From Naumannella halotolerans (GTDB lineage Bacteria > Actinomycetota > Actinomycetes > Propionibacteriales > Propionibacteriaceae), in the NCBI RefSeq assembly GCF_004364645.1, contig NZ_SOAW01000001.1, positions 1,426,001 through 1,490,000 of the forward strand: DNA of 64,000 nucleotides, written 5' to 3'. Numbering within the stretch: the first letter of the stretch is position 1; the number at the start of each line of letters is the position of its first letter. Shown here one piece after another: positions 34,169 to 42,384 of this stretch. The notes below the pieces were generated by a model. That model searched no databases, was not told the DNA's origin, and saw only the letters and a list, made by a program, of their open reading frames with translations. The position numbers and the translations under genes are program-made.

Positions 34169-36543
34169 AATGCACCCAGCCCGGATGTTCGGGAGACATC
34201 GTCGACGGCTACTGCATGATCTGCGGGATGCCCGCAGTGACGACCGGCGGCACCGGTTCGACCGCGCCCGGCGCCACACCGTCACCACTGGACGGTCCGG
34301 CGACCCAGCCCTTCGTACCCACCGGGGTCGCCCCTGCCCCACAGCGCGGGCAGTCCGCGAACGCCTGTGCCCGGCCCGGGTGCCCGGGCAGGATCCTGGA
34401 CGGCTGGTGCGATGTCTGCGGCAGCCCGGCTGCCGCGACCCCGTCCCCGCTGGAATCACCGGTCGGGTCGAGTCGCAGCCAGGGCTCTTCGCGCCTGCAG
34501 TCGACCGCCATGGGTTCGGCCCGGATGTCCGGCTCGGGCACCGTCCTCACCCGGCGCAGCGGCGGTTCGCAGCGTCTGCGCGCCTCCAGCCGGATCGGTG
34601 CCGGGTTGCTGCGGGTGGATCCGGCGCCGACACAGGATCCGGCCGAGGCGGTGATGGCCAACCCGGTGGTGCCGGAGAACAAGCGCTACTGCCCCAGTTG
34701 CGGCAGCCCGGTCGGCCGTTCCCGCGACGGCCGTCCCGGTCGTACCTCGGGGTTCTGTCCGAAGTGTCGCAATCCGTTCTCCTTCGATCCGAAGCTGAAG
34801 GCCGGTGACCTGGTCGCCAACCAGTACGAGGTGGCCGGTTGTCTGGCCCATGGCGGCATGGGCTGGATCTATCTGGCGCGGGACAAGAACGTCTCCGACC
34901 GCTGGGTGGTGATCAAGGGCCTGTTGAACTCCGGTGACGCCGATGCCCTGGCCGCCGCGATCGCCGAGCAACGGTTCCTGGCCCAGGTCGAGCATCCCTC
35001 GATCGTCGAGATCTACAACTTCGTGAACCACGACGGTGCCGGTTACATCGTCATGGAGTACGTCGGCGGGCGCTCGTTGAAGCAGTTGCTGAAGGACCGG
35101 ATGCGGGAGAACAACGGGGTCTACAACCCGTTGCCGTTGCCGGAGGCGATCGCCTACATCCTGGAGATCCTGCCGGCGATGCAGTACCTGCACGACCTGG
35201 GCCTGCTGTACTGCGATTTCAAGCCCGACAACATGATCCAGGTGGGCGACGGCCTGAAGCTGATCGACATGGGAGGCGTCCGGCGGATCGACGACGACGA
35301 ATCGGCCATCTACGGCACGGTCGGCTACCAGGCCCCCGAGGTGCCGCGGGTCGGGCCCAGCATCGCCTCCGACATCTACACCGTCGGCCGGACGTTGCTG
35401 GTGCTGGCTGCGGAGTTCCGCGGCTACCAGACCAGCTGGAAGGACTCGCTGCCCGGTCCGGAGCAGATCCCCCTGCTCGGGCAGCACGACTCCTTCCATC
35501 GGTTGCTGCTGAAGGCCTGTGCCCCGACCCCGGCGGACCGCTTCGCCACCGCCGACGAGATGCGTACCCAGTTGTTGGGCCTGCTCCGTGAGGAGGTGGG
35601 GCGCTCCACCCCGGGCACTGCGCTGACCTCTGCCCCGTCGGTACTGTTCACCACCCCGCATGTCACCGGCAACACCTTGTCGGACAGGCAGTTGCCGATG
35701 CTGCGGGAGGATCCGACCGACCCTCAGTTCGCCTGGCTGGCCAGCATCGACGAAACCGATCCGCGCGAGCGTCTGGCGCTGCTGCGCGCAGCACCGGCCG
35801 ACAGCCCGGAGGTGCTCCTGGACCGAGCCCGGTGCTGTGTGGACCTCGGTGATTTCGCCGGTGCCGAGCAACAGTGCAGCCTGCTGCTGGACGAGGATCC
35901 GTGGGAATGGCGGGCGGTCTGGCTGCAGGGTGTCGTCGCCATGCGGCAGGACAGGTGGGCCGAGGCGCAACAGTGCTTCAACGCCGTCTACGGTCAGGTT
36001 CCCGGTGAACTCGCCCCAAAGCTGGCGCTGGGCCTGGCCTGTGAACTGGGTGACCAGCCGCAACTGGCCGAGTCCATGTATCAGATCTGCGCCGCGACCG
36101 ACGCCTCCTACCTGGTTCCGGCCGCCTTCGGCATCGCCCGACTGCGGGCCCGGGCCGACGACCTGGTCGGCGCTGCGAAGGCTCTGGAGGCGATCCCGCC
36201 CACCAGCCGGGCACATGGTGAGGCATCCCAGTTGCGGGCCCGGCACCTGCTGACGATGAGCAATGGGGTGACCGAGCTGCTGGCCGCCGAGGAAGCGGTC
36301 GCCGAGACCCAGATGGACCCTACCGACCGGGACAGCTTCATGGCCTCGATCCTGGAGCGGGCGTTGTGGATGGTCCGCAGCAGCGGGCCCGAGAAGGTGA
36401 CCATCGGTGGCTTCGCCGCCGAGGAGGTCGCCCTGCGCGACGGTCTGGAACAGCGGTACCGGTCCTTGGCCCGGCAGCTCCCTGCCGAGCGGGTCGACTG
36501 GGTGGACAAGGCGAATGCGATCAGGAACTGGAGCATGACGTGA
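34165..36543 (+). CDS. pknG: PknG-like serine/threonine protein kinase with zinc ribbons and TPRs
   Basis: 792 residues from ATG 34165 (MKCTQPGC). Order: zinc ribbon 1 (C3, C8, C17, C20), zinc ribbon 2 (C68, C73, C82, C85), a linker with the PknG-like SSRIGAGLLRVDP, a rubredoxin-like pair (C176/C179 and C198/C201), the kinase (about 221-470) and a TPR domain (about 540-790). Kinase residues: glycine loop AHGGMGWIYL, K251 in WVVIKG, YCDFKPDN with D351, and D368 in DMG in place of DFG. HRD is replaced by YCD, as PknG also departs from HRD. The TPR part keeps GELAPKLALGLACEL. M. tuberculosis PknG has no extra ribbons of this kind. It should respond to GlnH/GlnX and phosphorylate an FHA partner. 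Confidence 0.93.
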   Translation: MKCTQPGCSGDIVDGYCMICGMPAVTTGGTGSTAPGATPSPLDGPATQPFVPTGVAPAPQRGQSANACARPGCPGRILDGWCDVCGSPAAATPSPLESPVGSSRSQGSSRLQSTAMGSARMSGSGTVLTRRSGGSQRLRASSRIGAGLLRVDPAPTQDPAEAVMANPVVPENKRYCPSCGSPVGRSRDGRPGRTSGFCPKCRNPFSFDPKLKAGDLVANQYEVAGCLAHGGMGWIYLARDKNVSDRWVVIKGLLNSGDADALAAAIAEQRFLAQVEHPSIVEIYNFVNHDGAGYIVMEYVGGRSLKQLLKDRMRENNGVYNPLPLPEAIAYILEILPAMQYLHDLGLLYCDFKPDNMIQVGDGLKLIDMGGVRRIDDDESAIYGTVGYQAPEVPRVGPSIASDIYTVGRTLLVLAAEFRGYQTSWKDSLPGPEQIPLLGQHDSFHRLLLKACAPTPADRFATADEMRTQLLGLLREEVGRSTPGTALTSAPSVLFTTPHVTGNTLSDRQLPMLREDPTDPQFAWLASIDETDPRERLALLRAAPADSPEVLLDRARCCVDLGDFAGAEQQCSLLLDEDPWEWRAVWLQGVVAMRQDRWAEAQQCFNAVYGQVPGELAPKLALGLACELGDQPQLAESMYQICAATDASYLVPAAFGIARLRARADDLVGAAKALEAIPPTSRAHGEASQLRARHLLTMSNGVTELLAAEEAVAETQMDPTDRDSFMASILERALWMVRSSGPEKVTIGGFAAEEVALRDGLEQRYRSLARQLPAERVDWVDKANAIRNWSMT

Positions 36544-37829
36544 GTGAGCCGACCTCGGCATCGCGACTGCAGTGCCCGAGCTGCGGGGCCGAAGTGCAGC
36601 CCTACGAGTCGTTCTGCGAGGCCTGCGGGGGTGAACTCGATCCCACCGCCGAACCGCCGGGCGAGTTCGTCGACGACGTACCGGTGCACCTCAGCAGGTC
36701 GGTACGGGCGCAGAGTCCGGACCTGGGTTTCGACCAGCAGCGGCGTCCCTGTGCCGAGTGCGGCGCCACCGTGTCCGTCGACGGCTACTGCGAGGTCTGC
36801 GGTACGAAGGCGACCCTGCCGCGGGATCATTTCAGCGAATCCCCGGCCGGCTGGCTGGCCGGTACCTCCGATCTCGGACTGCGTCACCAGCGTAACGAGG
36901 ACGCCATGGCACTGGCCGCCGAGGAGCCTCCGGGTTCGCTGGGTGTGCTGGTGGTCTGCGACGGCGTCTCCACCGCGCCGGACTCCGATGTCGCCTCCCT
37001 GGCGGCGGCCCGAGCGGCCCGGGACCTGCTGGTCAGCACCCGGCCGAGCGGGCTGGGGACGGCGGCCTCGGCCAATGCGGCGGCGGTGCAGACCATGGTG
37101 GACGCAGCCGCCACCGCCAATGCCGCGGTGGTCGGTTCGTCCACCGTCCCGGTCGATGCCGCCCATGCGCCGTCGTGCACCTTCGTCGCCGCCACGGTGC
37201 ATGACGGCCTGATCACCTGGGGCAGCCTCGGGGACTCCCGGATCTACTGGATCGCCGACTCCGGTGCGTCGGCGCTGATCACCACCGACGACTCCGTGGC
37301 CCAGGCCCGGATCGCCATGGGTGTGGACCGGGCCACCGCCGAGAACGGGCCCGGCGCCCACGCGATCACCAAGTGGCTGGGTGCCGATGCACCGGATCTG
37401 TCCCCGCAGACCGGTCAGTTCGCCGCCCCCGGACCGGGGTGGCTGCTGGTCTGCTCCGACGGGTTGTGGAACTACGCGTCCAGTCCGGAGGAGCTGGAAC
37501 GGGTCTTCGCCGAGGCCGTGCTGGCCGATCCGCCGACCAATCACAACCCGCTGGCACTGTCCCGGCTGCTGGTGGCCTGGGCACGCGACCAGGGCGGGCG
37601 CGACAACATCACCGTCGCCCTGGCCCGATTCGGCAACGCACAGTGGCAAGGACCGGTACGGACGACCGGGCAGGCCGAACCCTCACCGCTGGAGTCGGAC
37701 AGTCCGACCCGCAGCAACCGGCCACCGCACCCGCCGGTCGATAATGTTCCCCCACCAGCGCCCGCGGTTCCCCGGACCGCTCCGGAGCCGGTACCTGCTC
37801 GAGCACTGCCAACCGAGGAGACATCGTGA
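36540..37829 (+). CDS. PP2C-family protein phosphatase with two N-terminal zinc ribbons
   Basis: 429 residues from GTG 36540, overlapping the kinase stop. Zinc ribbons: C12, C15, C26, C29 and C71, C74, C84, C87 (the second reads DGYCEVCG, close to those in the kinase). The PP2C domain (about 103-365) has RNEDAMAL, VVCDGVSTA with metal-binding D141, LGDSRIYW, CSDGLWNY and GRDNITVAL, so the metal ligands look intact. A 65-residue Pro-rich tail follows. No membrane helix, so it is cytosolic. It is the natural antagonist of the kinase encoded just upstream. Confidence 0.92.
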   Translation: MSEPTSASRLQCPSCGAEVQPYESFCEACGGELDPTAEPPGEFVDDVPVHLSRSVRAQSPDLGFDQQRRPCAECGATVSVDGYCEVCGTKATLPRDHFSESPAGWLAGTSDLGLRHQRNEDAMALAAEEPPGSLGVLVVCDGVSTAPDSDVASLAAARAARDLLVSTRPSGLGTAASANAAAVQTMVDAAATANAAVVGSSTVPVDAAHAPSCTFVAATVHDGLITWGSLGDSRIYWIADSGASALITTDDSVAQARIAMGVDRATAENGPGAHAITKWLGADAPDLSPQTGQFAAPGPGWLLVCSDGLWNYASSPEELERVFAEAVLADPPTNHNPLALSRLLVAWARDQGGRDNITVALARFGNAQWQGPVRTTGQAEPSPLESDSPTRSNRPPHPPVDNVPPPAPAVPRTAPEPVPARALPTEETS

Positions 37830-39103
37830 CCGAGTTCACCGCAGCCGTCTATCAGAACGAGTTCCTGCCGGCCGGCGGCACCGATGTCCATGCCATCGTC
37901 AACCTCAGCTGCACCGGCGCCGGTCAGGCCGGCGCCGGCGGGGGTGCTGCCGGGGAGATCATCGCCGTCGACACCTCGGGTTCGATGGGTTCGGCGAACA
38001 TGGAGTTGGCCAAGAGGGCCGCTGTCGCCGCAGTGGAGAACATCCACGACGGCACCTGGTTCGCCGTCGTCGCCGGCAACCACCGCGCCTTCCTGGCCTA
38101 TCCGCGCAACCCCGGCGCGGTGGGCATGGTGCAGATGACCCCGCAGACCCGTTTCGAGGCGATCAACGCGATCGCCACGTTCCGGGCCCAGGGCGGGACC
38201 GCCATCGGCTCCTGGCTGAACCTGACCCGGGCGCTGTTCGACTCGGTGCCGAACCTGCCGCAGCGGCATGCGATCATCCTCACCGACGGGGAGAACCACA
38301 ACGAGACACCGGCTCAGCTGGACGAAGCGATCAATGCCTGTCTCGGATCCTTCCAGGCCGATTGCCGGGGTGTCGGCACCGACTGGAAGGTCAGCGAGGT
38401 ACGCCGGATCTCCCAGGCCCTGCTCGGCACCGTCGACATCATTCCCCGTCCCGAGGACATGCCCCGGGTGTTCGCCGAACTGGTGCAGCAGTCGATGTCG
38501 CGCGGCGTCGCCGATGCGGCGCTGCGGGTGTGGACTCCGCAGGGGGCGCAGGTGTTGTTCTGCCGCCAGGTGCTGCCGCAGGTGGAGGACCTGACCGGAC
38601 GGGCCAGCCAGGTGAACCCGCTGACCGTCGACTACCCGACGGGTTCGTGGTCCGACGAGTCCCGCGACTACCACGTGGCGGTCCGTCTGGCCGCCCGGGA
38701 GCTCGGGCAGGAACAGCTGGCCGCCCGGGTGCAGATCGTGGTCGGTGAACAGACGATGGCCCAGGGGCTGGTGAAGGCCCGCTGGTCCGATGACGACTCG
38801 CTGACGGCCCGGATCGACCCGGCCGTCGCCCATTACACCGGGCAGACCGAGTTGGCCGATGCGATCCAGCAGGGACTGGCGGCCAAGGCAGCCGGTCGTA
38901 CCGACGAGGCGACCACCCGGCTCGGCCGGGCGGTACAGCTGGCTGCGGCCACCGGCAACGAGGAGGCGACCTCGCGTTTGCGGAAGGTGGTCGACATCGA
39001 CGATCCGGAGACGGGTACCGTTCGTCTCAAGGCGTCGGTCGACAAGGCTGACGAGATGGCGCTGGACACGGCGTCGACCAAGACCACCCGGATCCGAGGC
39101 TGA
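37826..39103 (+). CDS. VWA-domain protein
   Basis: 425 residues from a GTG overlapping the phosphatase stop. The von Willebrand A domain (about 20-220) has an intact metal-ion site: D49, S51 and S53 in DTSGSMG, a threonine in GGTAIGSWL and the aspartate in ILTDGEN. A beta-rich domain follows (about 230-330), then helices and a C-terminus with several Thr residues. No signal peptide or membrane anchor, so it acts in the cytoplasm. VWA proteins often work with AAA+ ATPases, and a CbxX-type ATPase is in this operon. Confidence 0.9.
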   Translation: MTEFTAAVYQNEFLPAGGTDVHAIVNLSCTGAGQAGAGGGAAGEIIAVDTSGSMGSANMELAKRAAVAAVENIHDGTWFAVVAGNHRAFLAYPRNPGAVGMVQMTPQTRFEAINAIATFRAQGGTAIGSWLNLTRALFDSVPNLPQRHAIILTDGENHNETPAQLDEAINACLGSFQADCRGVGTDWKVSEVRRISQALLGTVDIIPRPEDMPRVFAELVQQSMSRGVADAALRVWTPQGAQVLFCRQVLPQVEDLTGRASQVNPLTVDYPTGSWSDESRDYHVAVRLAARELGQEQLAARVQIVVGEQTMAQGLVKARWSDDDSLTARIDPAVAHYTGQTELADAIQQGLAAKAAGRTDEATTRLGRAVQLAAATGNEEATSRLRKVVDIDDPETGTVRLKASVDKADEMALDTASTKTTRIRG

Positions 39104-39978
39104 TGCCGATGCCCACCTGTCCCGACGGTCACCACAGTTCAGCCGACGACTACTGCGATGTCTGCGGTACGCCGCTGAATGCACCCGCTGCTGCCCCCGC
39201 GGCGGCAGCGGAGCCACCGGCCGCTTCGCCGGTGCGTACCTGCCCGCACTGCGGTGCGGAGTCACCGCAGGGTGCGTTGTTCTGCGAGGCCTGTGGTTAC
39301 GACTTCACCACCGGTACGTTGCCGCGTCCTGCATCGGTGCTCGATCTCGACGCACCAGCCCCGTCGGCCGAGGTGTCGCAGGGGCCTGCGCCCGATCCCT
39401 CGCCTGCGGCTCCTCCGCAGCCGGCGGCCCAGGAATCGGCAGCGCAGGACTCGGCACCTCAGCCGGCTTCCGAGTCGGCTCCCGGCCCGCTGGTCCCGCC
39501 CGGGCCAGCGACCGATGCCGGGTCGCAGGCCACACCGCCGCGGTCACCGAACGTCTCCCCGGCCGCGCCGGGCCAGCCCTGGGTAGCCGAGCTGTGGATC
39601 GACCCGGACTGGTACGCCCTGCAGGAGAGCCCGGATCCGATGCCTTCTCCGGGTCTGCCGCGGCTGGTGACGCTGCGCAACCGGTCGATGCTGATCGGCC
39701 GCCCGTCGCGCTCACGCAACATCCATCCTGACCTGGACTGCGATCCCGATGCGGGGATCTCCCGCCGCCACGCACAGCTCACCACCGACGGTTCGCGATG
39801 GTGGATCGAGGATCTCGACTCCTCCAACGGGACCTTCGTCGCCGGCATCGCAGAGCCGTTGCCGGAGGAGCCGCTGCGACCGGGGCAACGCCGCGAGATC
39901 GGCACCGACGACCGGATCTATCTCGGTGCCTGGACCCGGATCGTGCTCCGTCCGGCACTGCCCGGCGAGACCGGCTGA
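39103..39978 (+). CDS. FHA-domain protein with N-terminal zinc ribbons
   Basis: 291 residues; the ATG overlaps the VWA stop by one base. The first ribbon is C6/H10 or H11/C18/C21 (DDYCDVCG), the second C47, C50, C61, C64. A 110-residue Pro/Ala/Ser linker leads to a C-terminal FHA domain (about 190-285) with IGR, SRRHAQL and SSNGTFV, the phosphothreonine-binding signature. It parallels GarA, the PknG substrate in mycobacteria that inhibits NAD-glutamate dehydrogenase and 2-oxoglutarate decarboxylase when unphosphorylated. However, I find no ETTS-type phosphorylation motif at the N-terminus; zinc ribbons replace it. Last gene of the operon. Confidence 0.92.
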   Translation: MPMPTCPDGHHSSADDYCDVCGTPLNAPAAAPAAAAEPPAASPVRTCPHCGAESPQGALFCEACGYDFTTGTLPRPASVLDLDAPAPSAEVSQGPAPDPSPAAPPQPAAQESAAQDSAPQPASESAPGPLVPPGPATDAGSQATPPRSPNVSPAAPGQPWVAELWIDPDWYALQESPDPMPSPGLPRLVTLRNRSMLIGRPSRSRNIHPDLDCDPDAGISRRHAQLTTDGSRWWIEDLDSSNGTFVAGIAEPLPEEPLRPGQRREIGTDDRIYLGAWTRIVLRPALPGETG

Positions 39979-40120
39979 GGGCTCGTTCCGGTCGGTCGAG
40001 CGGTCCGTCGTGACGGACTGAGCTCGTGATCAGGCTGTCTGGATGACTAGGCGCCTGGGCCCGGATCGTCGTCCTTCGGTTGAGACCGACCGAGGGCTCG
40101 TTCCGGTCGGTCGAGCGGTC
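39977..40120. repeat. Pair of perfect 29-bp direct repeats after the signalling operon
   Basis: A 29-bp sequence starting GAGGGCTCGTTCCGG and ending GAGCGGTC occurs at 39977-40005 and 40092-40120, 115 bp apart start to start. The first copy covers the FHA stop codon. A local duplication or recombination scar is likely. The rest of this 211-bp gap holds nothing I can name. Confidence 0.85.
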
Positions 40121-40189
40121 GCCGTGAGGGCGCGAGTTCTCGATGAGGCACCGGGTCGCCCGGCGGGCACCCCACTGCCGGTGGTCGCC

Positions 40190-40996
40190 TCAGTCGGTCG
40201 GTGACTCGGCGCGTCGTATCCCGCGCCGCCGCGGCCGCCCAGCAGGCTCGGGCTTTTCCTCGACGACCTCCCGCGGACTCAGGTCCGGGGCCAGGGCGAC
40301 CCGTTCGTCGAAGACGAAGCACTCACCATTCCAGTGCGCTCCCCCGACATGCTCGAAGTAGCCGAGAATGCCGCCCTCGAGCTGGTGGGCGTCGATGCCC
40401 TGGTCCCGCAGGTGGATCGCGGCCTTTTCACAGCGGATACCCCCGGTGCAGAAGCTGACGACCGTCTTGTCCGCCAGGTCCCCTCGATGTGCCTGCAGCG
40501 CCTGCGGGAACTGGGTGAACTTCTCGATCCGCCAGTCCACGGCATTGTCGAAGCTTCCGTGGTCGACCTCGAAGTCGTTGCGGGTGTCCAGCAGCACGAC
40601 CTCGCGGCCGTCGTCGTCATGGCCCTGGTCGAGCCAGCGACGCAGGGTCTGCGGGGCCACCGCCGGCGCCCTTCCCTCCGCCGGGCGGATGGTCGGGTGG
40701 TTCATCCGGATGATCTCGTTCTTGATCTTCACCAGCATCCTGCCGAACGGCTGGGCCTCGTTCCAGCTCTCCTTCGGGGTGAGTGCTGCGAAGCGCGGAT
40801 CGGTACGCAGGTCGTCGACGTAGCCGCGGACCGCCCCGGGTTCACCGGCCAGGAACAGGTTGATGCCCTCGCCGGCGAGGATGATGGTGCCCTTCAGCTG
40901 TGCCCGTACCGCCCGTTCGAGCAGCACCGACCGCAACCGCTCGAGATCGTCGAGCGGGGTGAACAGGTAGGCGGAGATGTTCAGGACGTCGGACAC
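40190..40996 (-). CDS. trhO: tRNA uridine(34) hydroxylase TrhO (rhodanese family)
   Basis: 268 residues from GTG 40996 (VSDVLNISAYLF). The N-terminal domain has LKGTIILAGEGINLFLAG, and the rhodanese domain has LLDTRNDFEVDHGSFDNAV and the active-site loop SFCTGGIRCEKAA, the signature of TrhO/YceA proteins that hydroxylate wobble uridine in tRNA. The C-terminus has only one cysteine (GECFVFDERV), fewer than in E. coli. A TAGGCT seven bases before the GTG fits a leaderless promoter. A longer frame upstream lacks family sequence. Confidence 0.92.
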   Translation of the reverse strand: MSDVLNISAYLFTPLDDLERLRSVLLERAVRAQLKGTIILAGEGINLFLAGEPGAVRGYVDDLRTDPRFAALTPKESWNEAQPFGRMLVKIKNEIIRMNHPTIRPAEGRAPAVAPQTLRRWLDQGHDDDGREVVLLDTRNDFEVDHGSFDNAVDWRIEKFTQFPQALQAHRGDLADKTVVSFCTGGIRCEKAAIHLRDQGIDAHQLEGGILGYFEHVGGAHWNGECFVFDERVALAPDLSPREVVEEKPEPAGRPRRRGIRRAESPTD

Positions 40997-41457
40997 GGCG
41001 CACAGCCTAAACGCTGGGCCCGGGCTCTCGTCGCCATCACTCGCCGGGCCCGCATCCGCCCAGGCCTCCACCGCGACCTCGCCCTCCCCAACCCTCGCCC
41101 TCTTCGCCCGCTGCCTCCCCCGACGCCTCCGCCTCGACCCGGCACCGAGACACCCGCCGCCCGGTTTTTTCAGCGGTTATGGCCCCCTGATGGCCGATCA
41201 GGGGGCCGTTGTCGCTGACGGATTCGTTGCGGCAGCCGCGCGCAGCCCGAACCGACCGCACGGACCCGGCTGGTACGGGAGACGCGGACAGCACCGGCAG
41301 GCCGAAGTCGCCGCGGCGGCTGGCCACCACCAGCCAGCCCAGCGCGTACCAGCGCATGATCATCGGCCGACACGGTTGCGCCGTGTGCGAACACCACGGG
41401 CCCGGAGCCCTGCACTGTGCAAGGGTGGACACCGAGGACGCTCTTCAGGAGGAACAC
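40997..41457. other. 461-bp intergenic region with a hairpin
   Basis: Divergent region between trhO and the DUF3107 gene. The only clear element is an 11-bp perfect stem (GGCCCCCTGAT / ATCAGGGGGCC) at 41181-41207, which extends imperfectly to about 20 bp per arm. T6 lies before it on the plus strand. On the minus strand that becomes A6 after the hairpin, so it is not an intrinsic terminator. The open frames on the minus strand here have Gly/Arg-rich shadow composition and are not called. Confidence 0.5.
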
Positions 41458-41682
41458 GTGGAAGTCAAGATCGGAATGCGCCAGGTGGCGCGCGAACTCA
41501 CCGTCGAGACCGAGGATTCGGCCGACTCGATCCAGCAGGCCTACCAGAAGGCGCTCAAGTCCGGCGAGGCTTTCGAGATCACCGACACCAAGGGTTCGAA
41601 GGTGATCGTGCGCGCCGAGCTCGTGGCCTACCTCGACCTGGGCAAGGAGAACCCACGGCGGGTGGGCTTCGGCGCTCTCTGA
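41458..41682 (+). CDS. DUF3107 family small protein
   Basis: 74 residues from GTG 41458 with AGGAGG six bases upstream. It contains VEVKIGMRQVARELTVETED and DTKGSKVIVRAELVAYLDLG, as in the actinobacterial DUF3107 family (M. tuberculosis Rv3208A, TB9.4). Function unknown. In mycobacteria it lies next to a TetR gene and near an rhlE-type helicase; here the helicase is 2.2 kb downstream, while the TetR gene is 14.6 kb upstream beyond the signalling operon. Confidence 0.93.
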   Translation: MEVKIGMRQVARELTVETEDSADSIQQAYQKALKSGEAFEITDTKGSKVIVRAELVAYLDLGKENPRRVGFGAL

Positions 41683-41703
41683 GCGCATCACGCCATCGAA
41701 CAG

Positions 41704-41740
41704 TGAAGGGCTCCCCGGGATCGTCCCGGGGAGCCCTTCA
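41704..41740 (+). terminator. Intrinsic terminator after the DUF3107 gene
   Basis: A perfect 17-bp stem (TGAAGGGCTCCCCGGGA / TCCCGGGGAGCCCTTCA) with a three-base loop lies 22 bp after the stop codon. Only weak T-richness follows. Confidence 0.85.
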
Positions 41741-42211
41741 CCTGTCGGACCCGGCACCCGCATGGAAACCGGCATCCACGAGCCCACCGGGGTGCACCCG
41801 CGTGGACCCCGAATCGATCTATTTCGAGGCCGATCGCAGATCGCCCGGGGTACGGACGGGGAATAGTTCGTCCGACTTGCTCGTTGGACCCAGTGCTGGT
41901 GCGGAACGTGTCCCCGGGCCTCACCTATTGCCTTCGCGGAATACCGTTCGGCTGGAACCGCGTCGCGCCACTCGCCGAGAGGCGACGCTCGCACCAGTTC
42001 GGCTTGGCCCCGGCGACCTCGAGTCGCCGGGGCTTTGGTCTGTCACGACGCAGTCCTTGGCCGCTGCTCGTCTCATAGGCCCAGTCCTGACGCACCTGGC
42101 TTGACCAGTCTGGCTTCGCTGCCCGTCTCGCAGACTCCTGCACTGCCCGGAGGCCACCGTCGGCACAGTCGCAAGGGCGACCCGCCTCTCGGTGTGGATG
42201 TGGAGCCGATC

Positions 42212-42292
42212 GGACACCGCTGGTGTGGCTCCAGTCAGCCGATCTGCGGAGTTTCGGGGTCGATCTGGGTTCTGGGGCCACTGCAGCGGTGT
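42212..42292. repeat. Palindromic repeat element, copy 1
   Basis: An 81-bp unit starting GGACACCGCTGGTGTGGCTC and ending CCACTGCAGCGGTGT. Its ends are inverted repeats of about 22 bp (ACACCGCTG ... CAGCGGTGT), so the RNA or single strand can fold into a long stem. It matches copy 2 over its full length at roughly 80 percent by eye. It encodes nothing and has the build of a MITE-like or REP-like element. Confidence 0.7.
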
Positions 42293-42384
42293 TGGGGAGT
42301 CCCATGCTCCGGCGTCGGGGTTGCGGGTCGGGTGAGAGTCTCGGTGCGCGTTGGTGAACGGATTGGTTCCGCGGCTTGAGCTCG

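Noticed and set aside
34456-36561. Long minus-strand frame opposite pknG
   Set aside because: Antisense shadow; the plus strand encodes the full kinase.
41181-41207. Intrinsic terminator before the DUF3107 gene
   Set aside because: The T-run lies on the wrong side of the hairpin on the plus strand and becomes an A-run after it on the minus strand.
41037-41994. Two minus-strand frames in and beyond the gap before the DUF3107 gene
   Set aside because: Low-complexity Gly/Glu/Arg/Pro content, no good ribosome site, and one runs antisense to the confirmed DUF3107 gene and its terminator.
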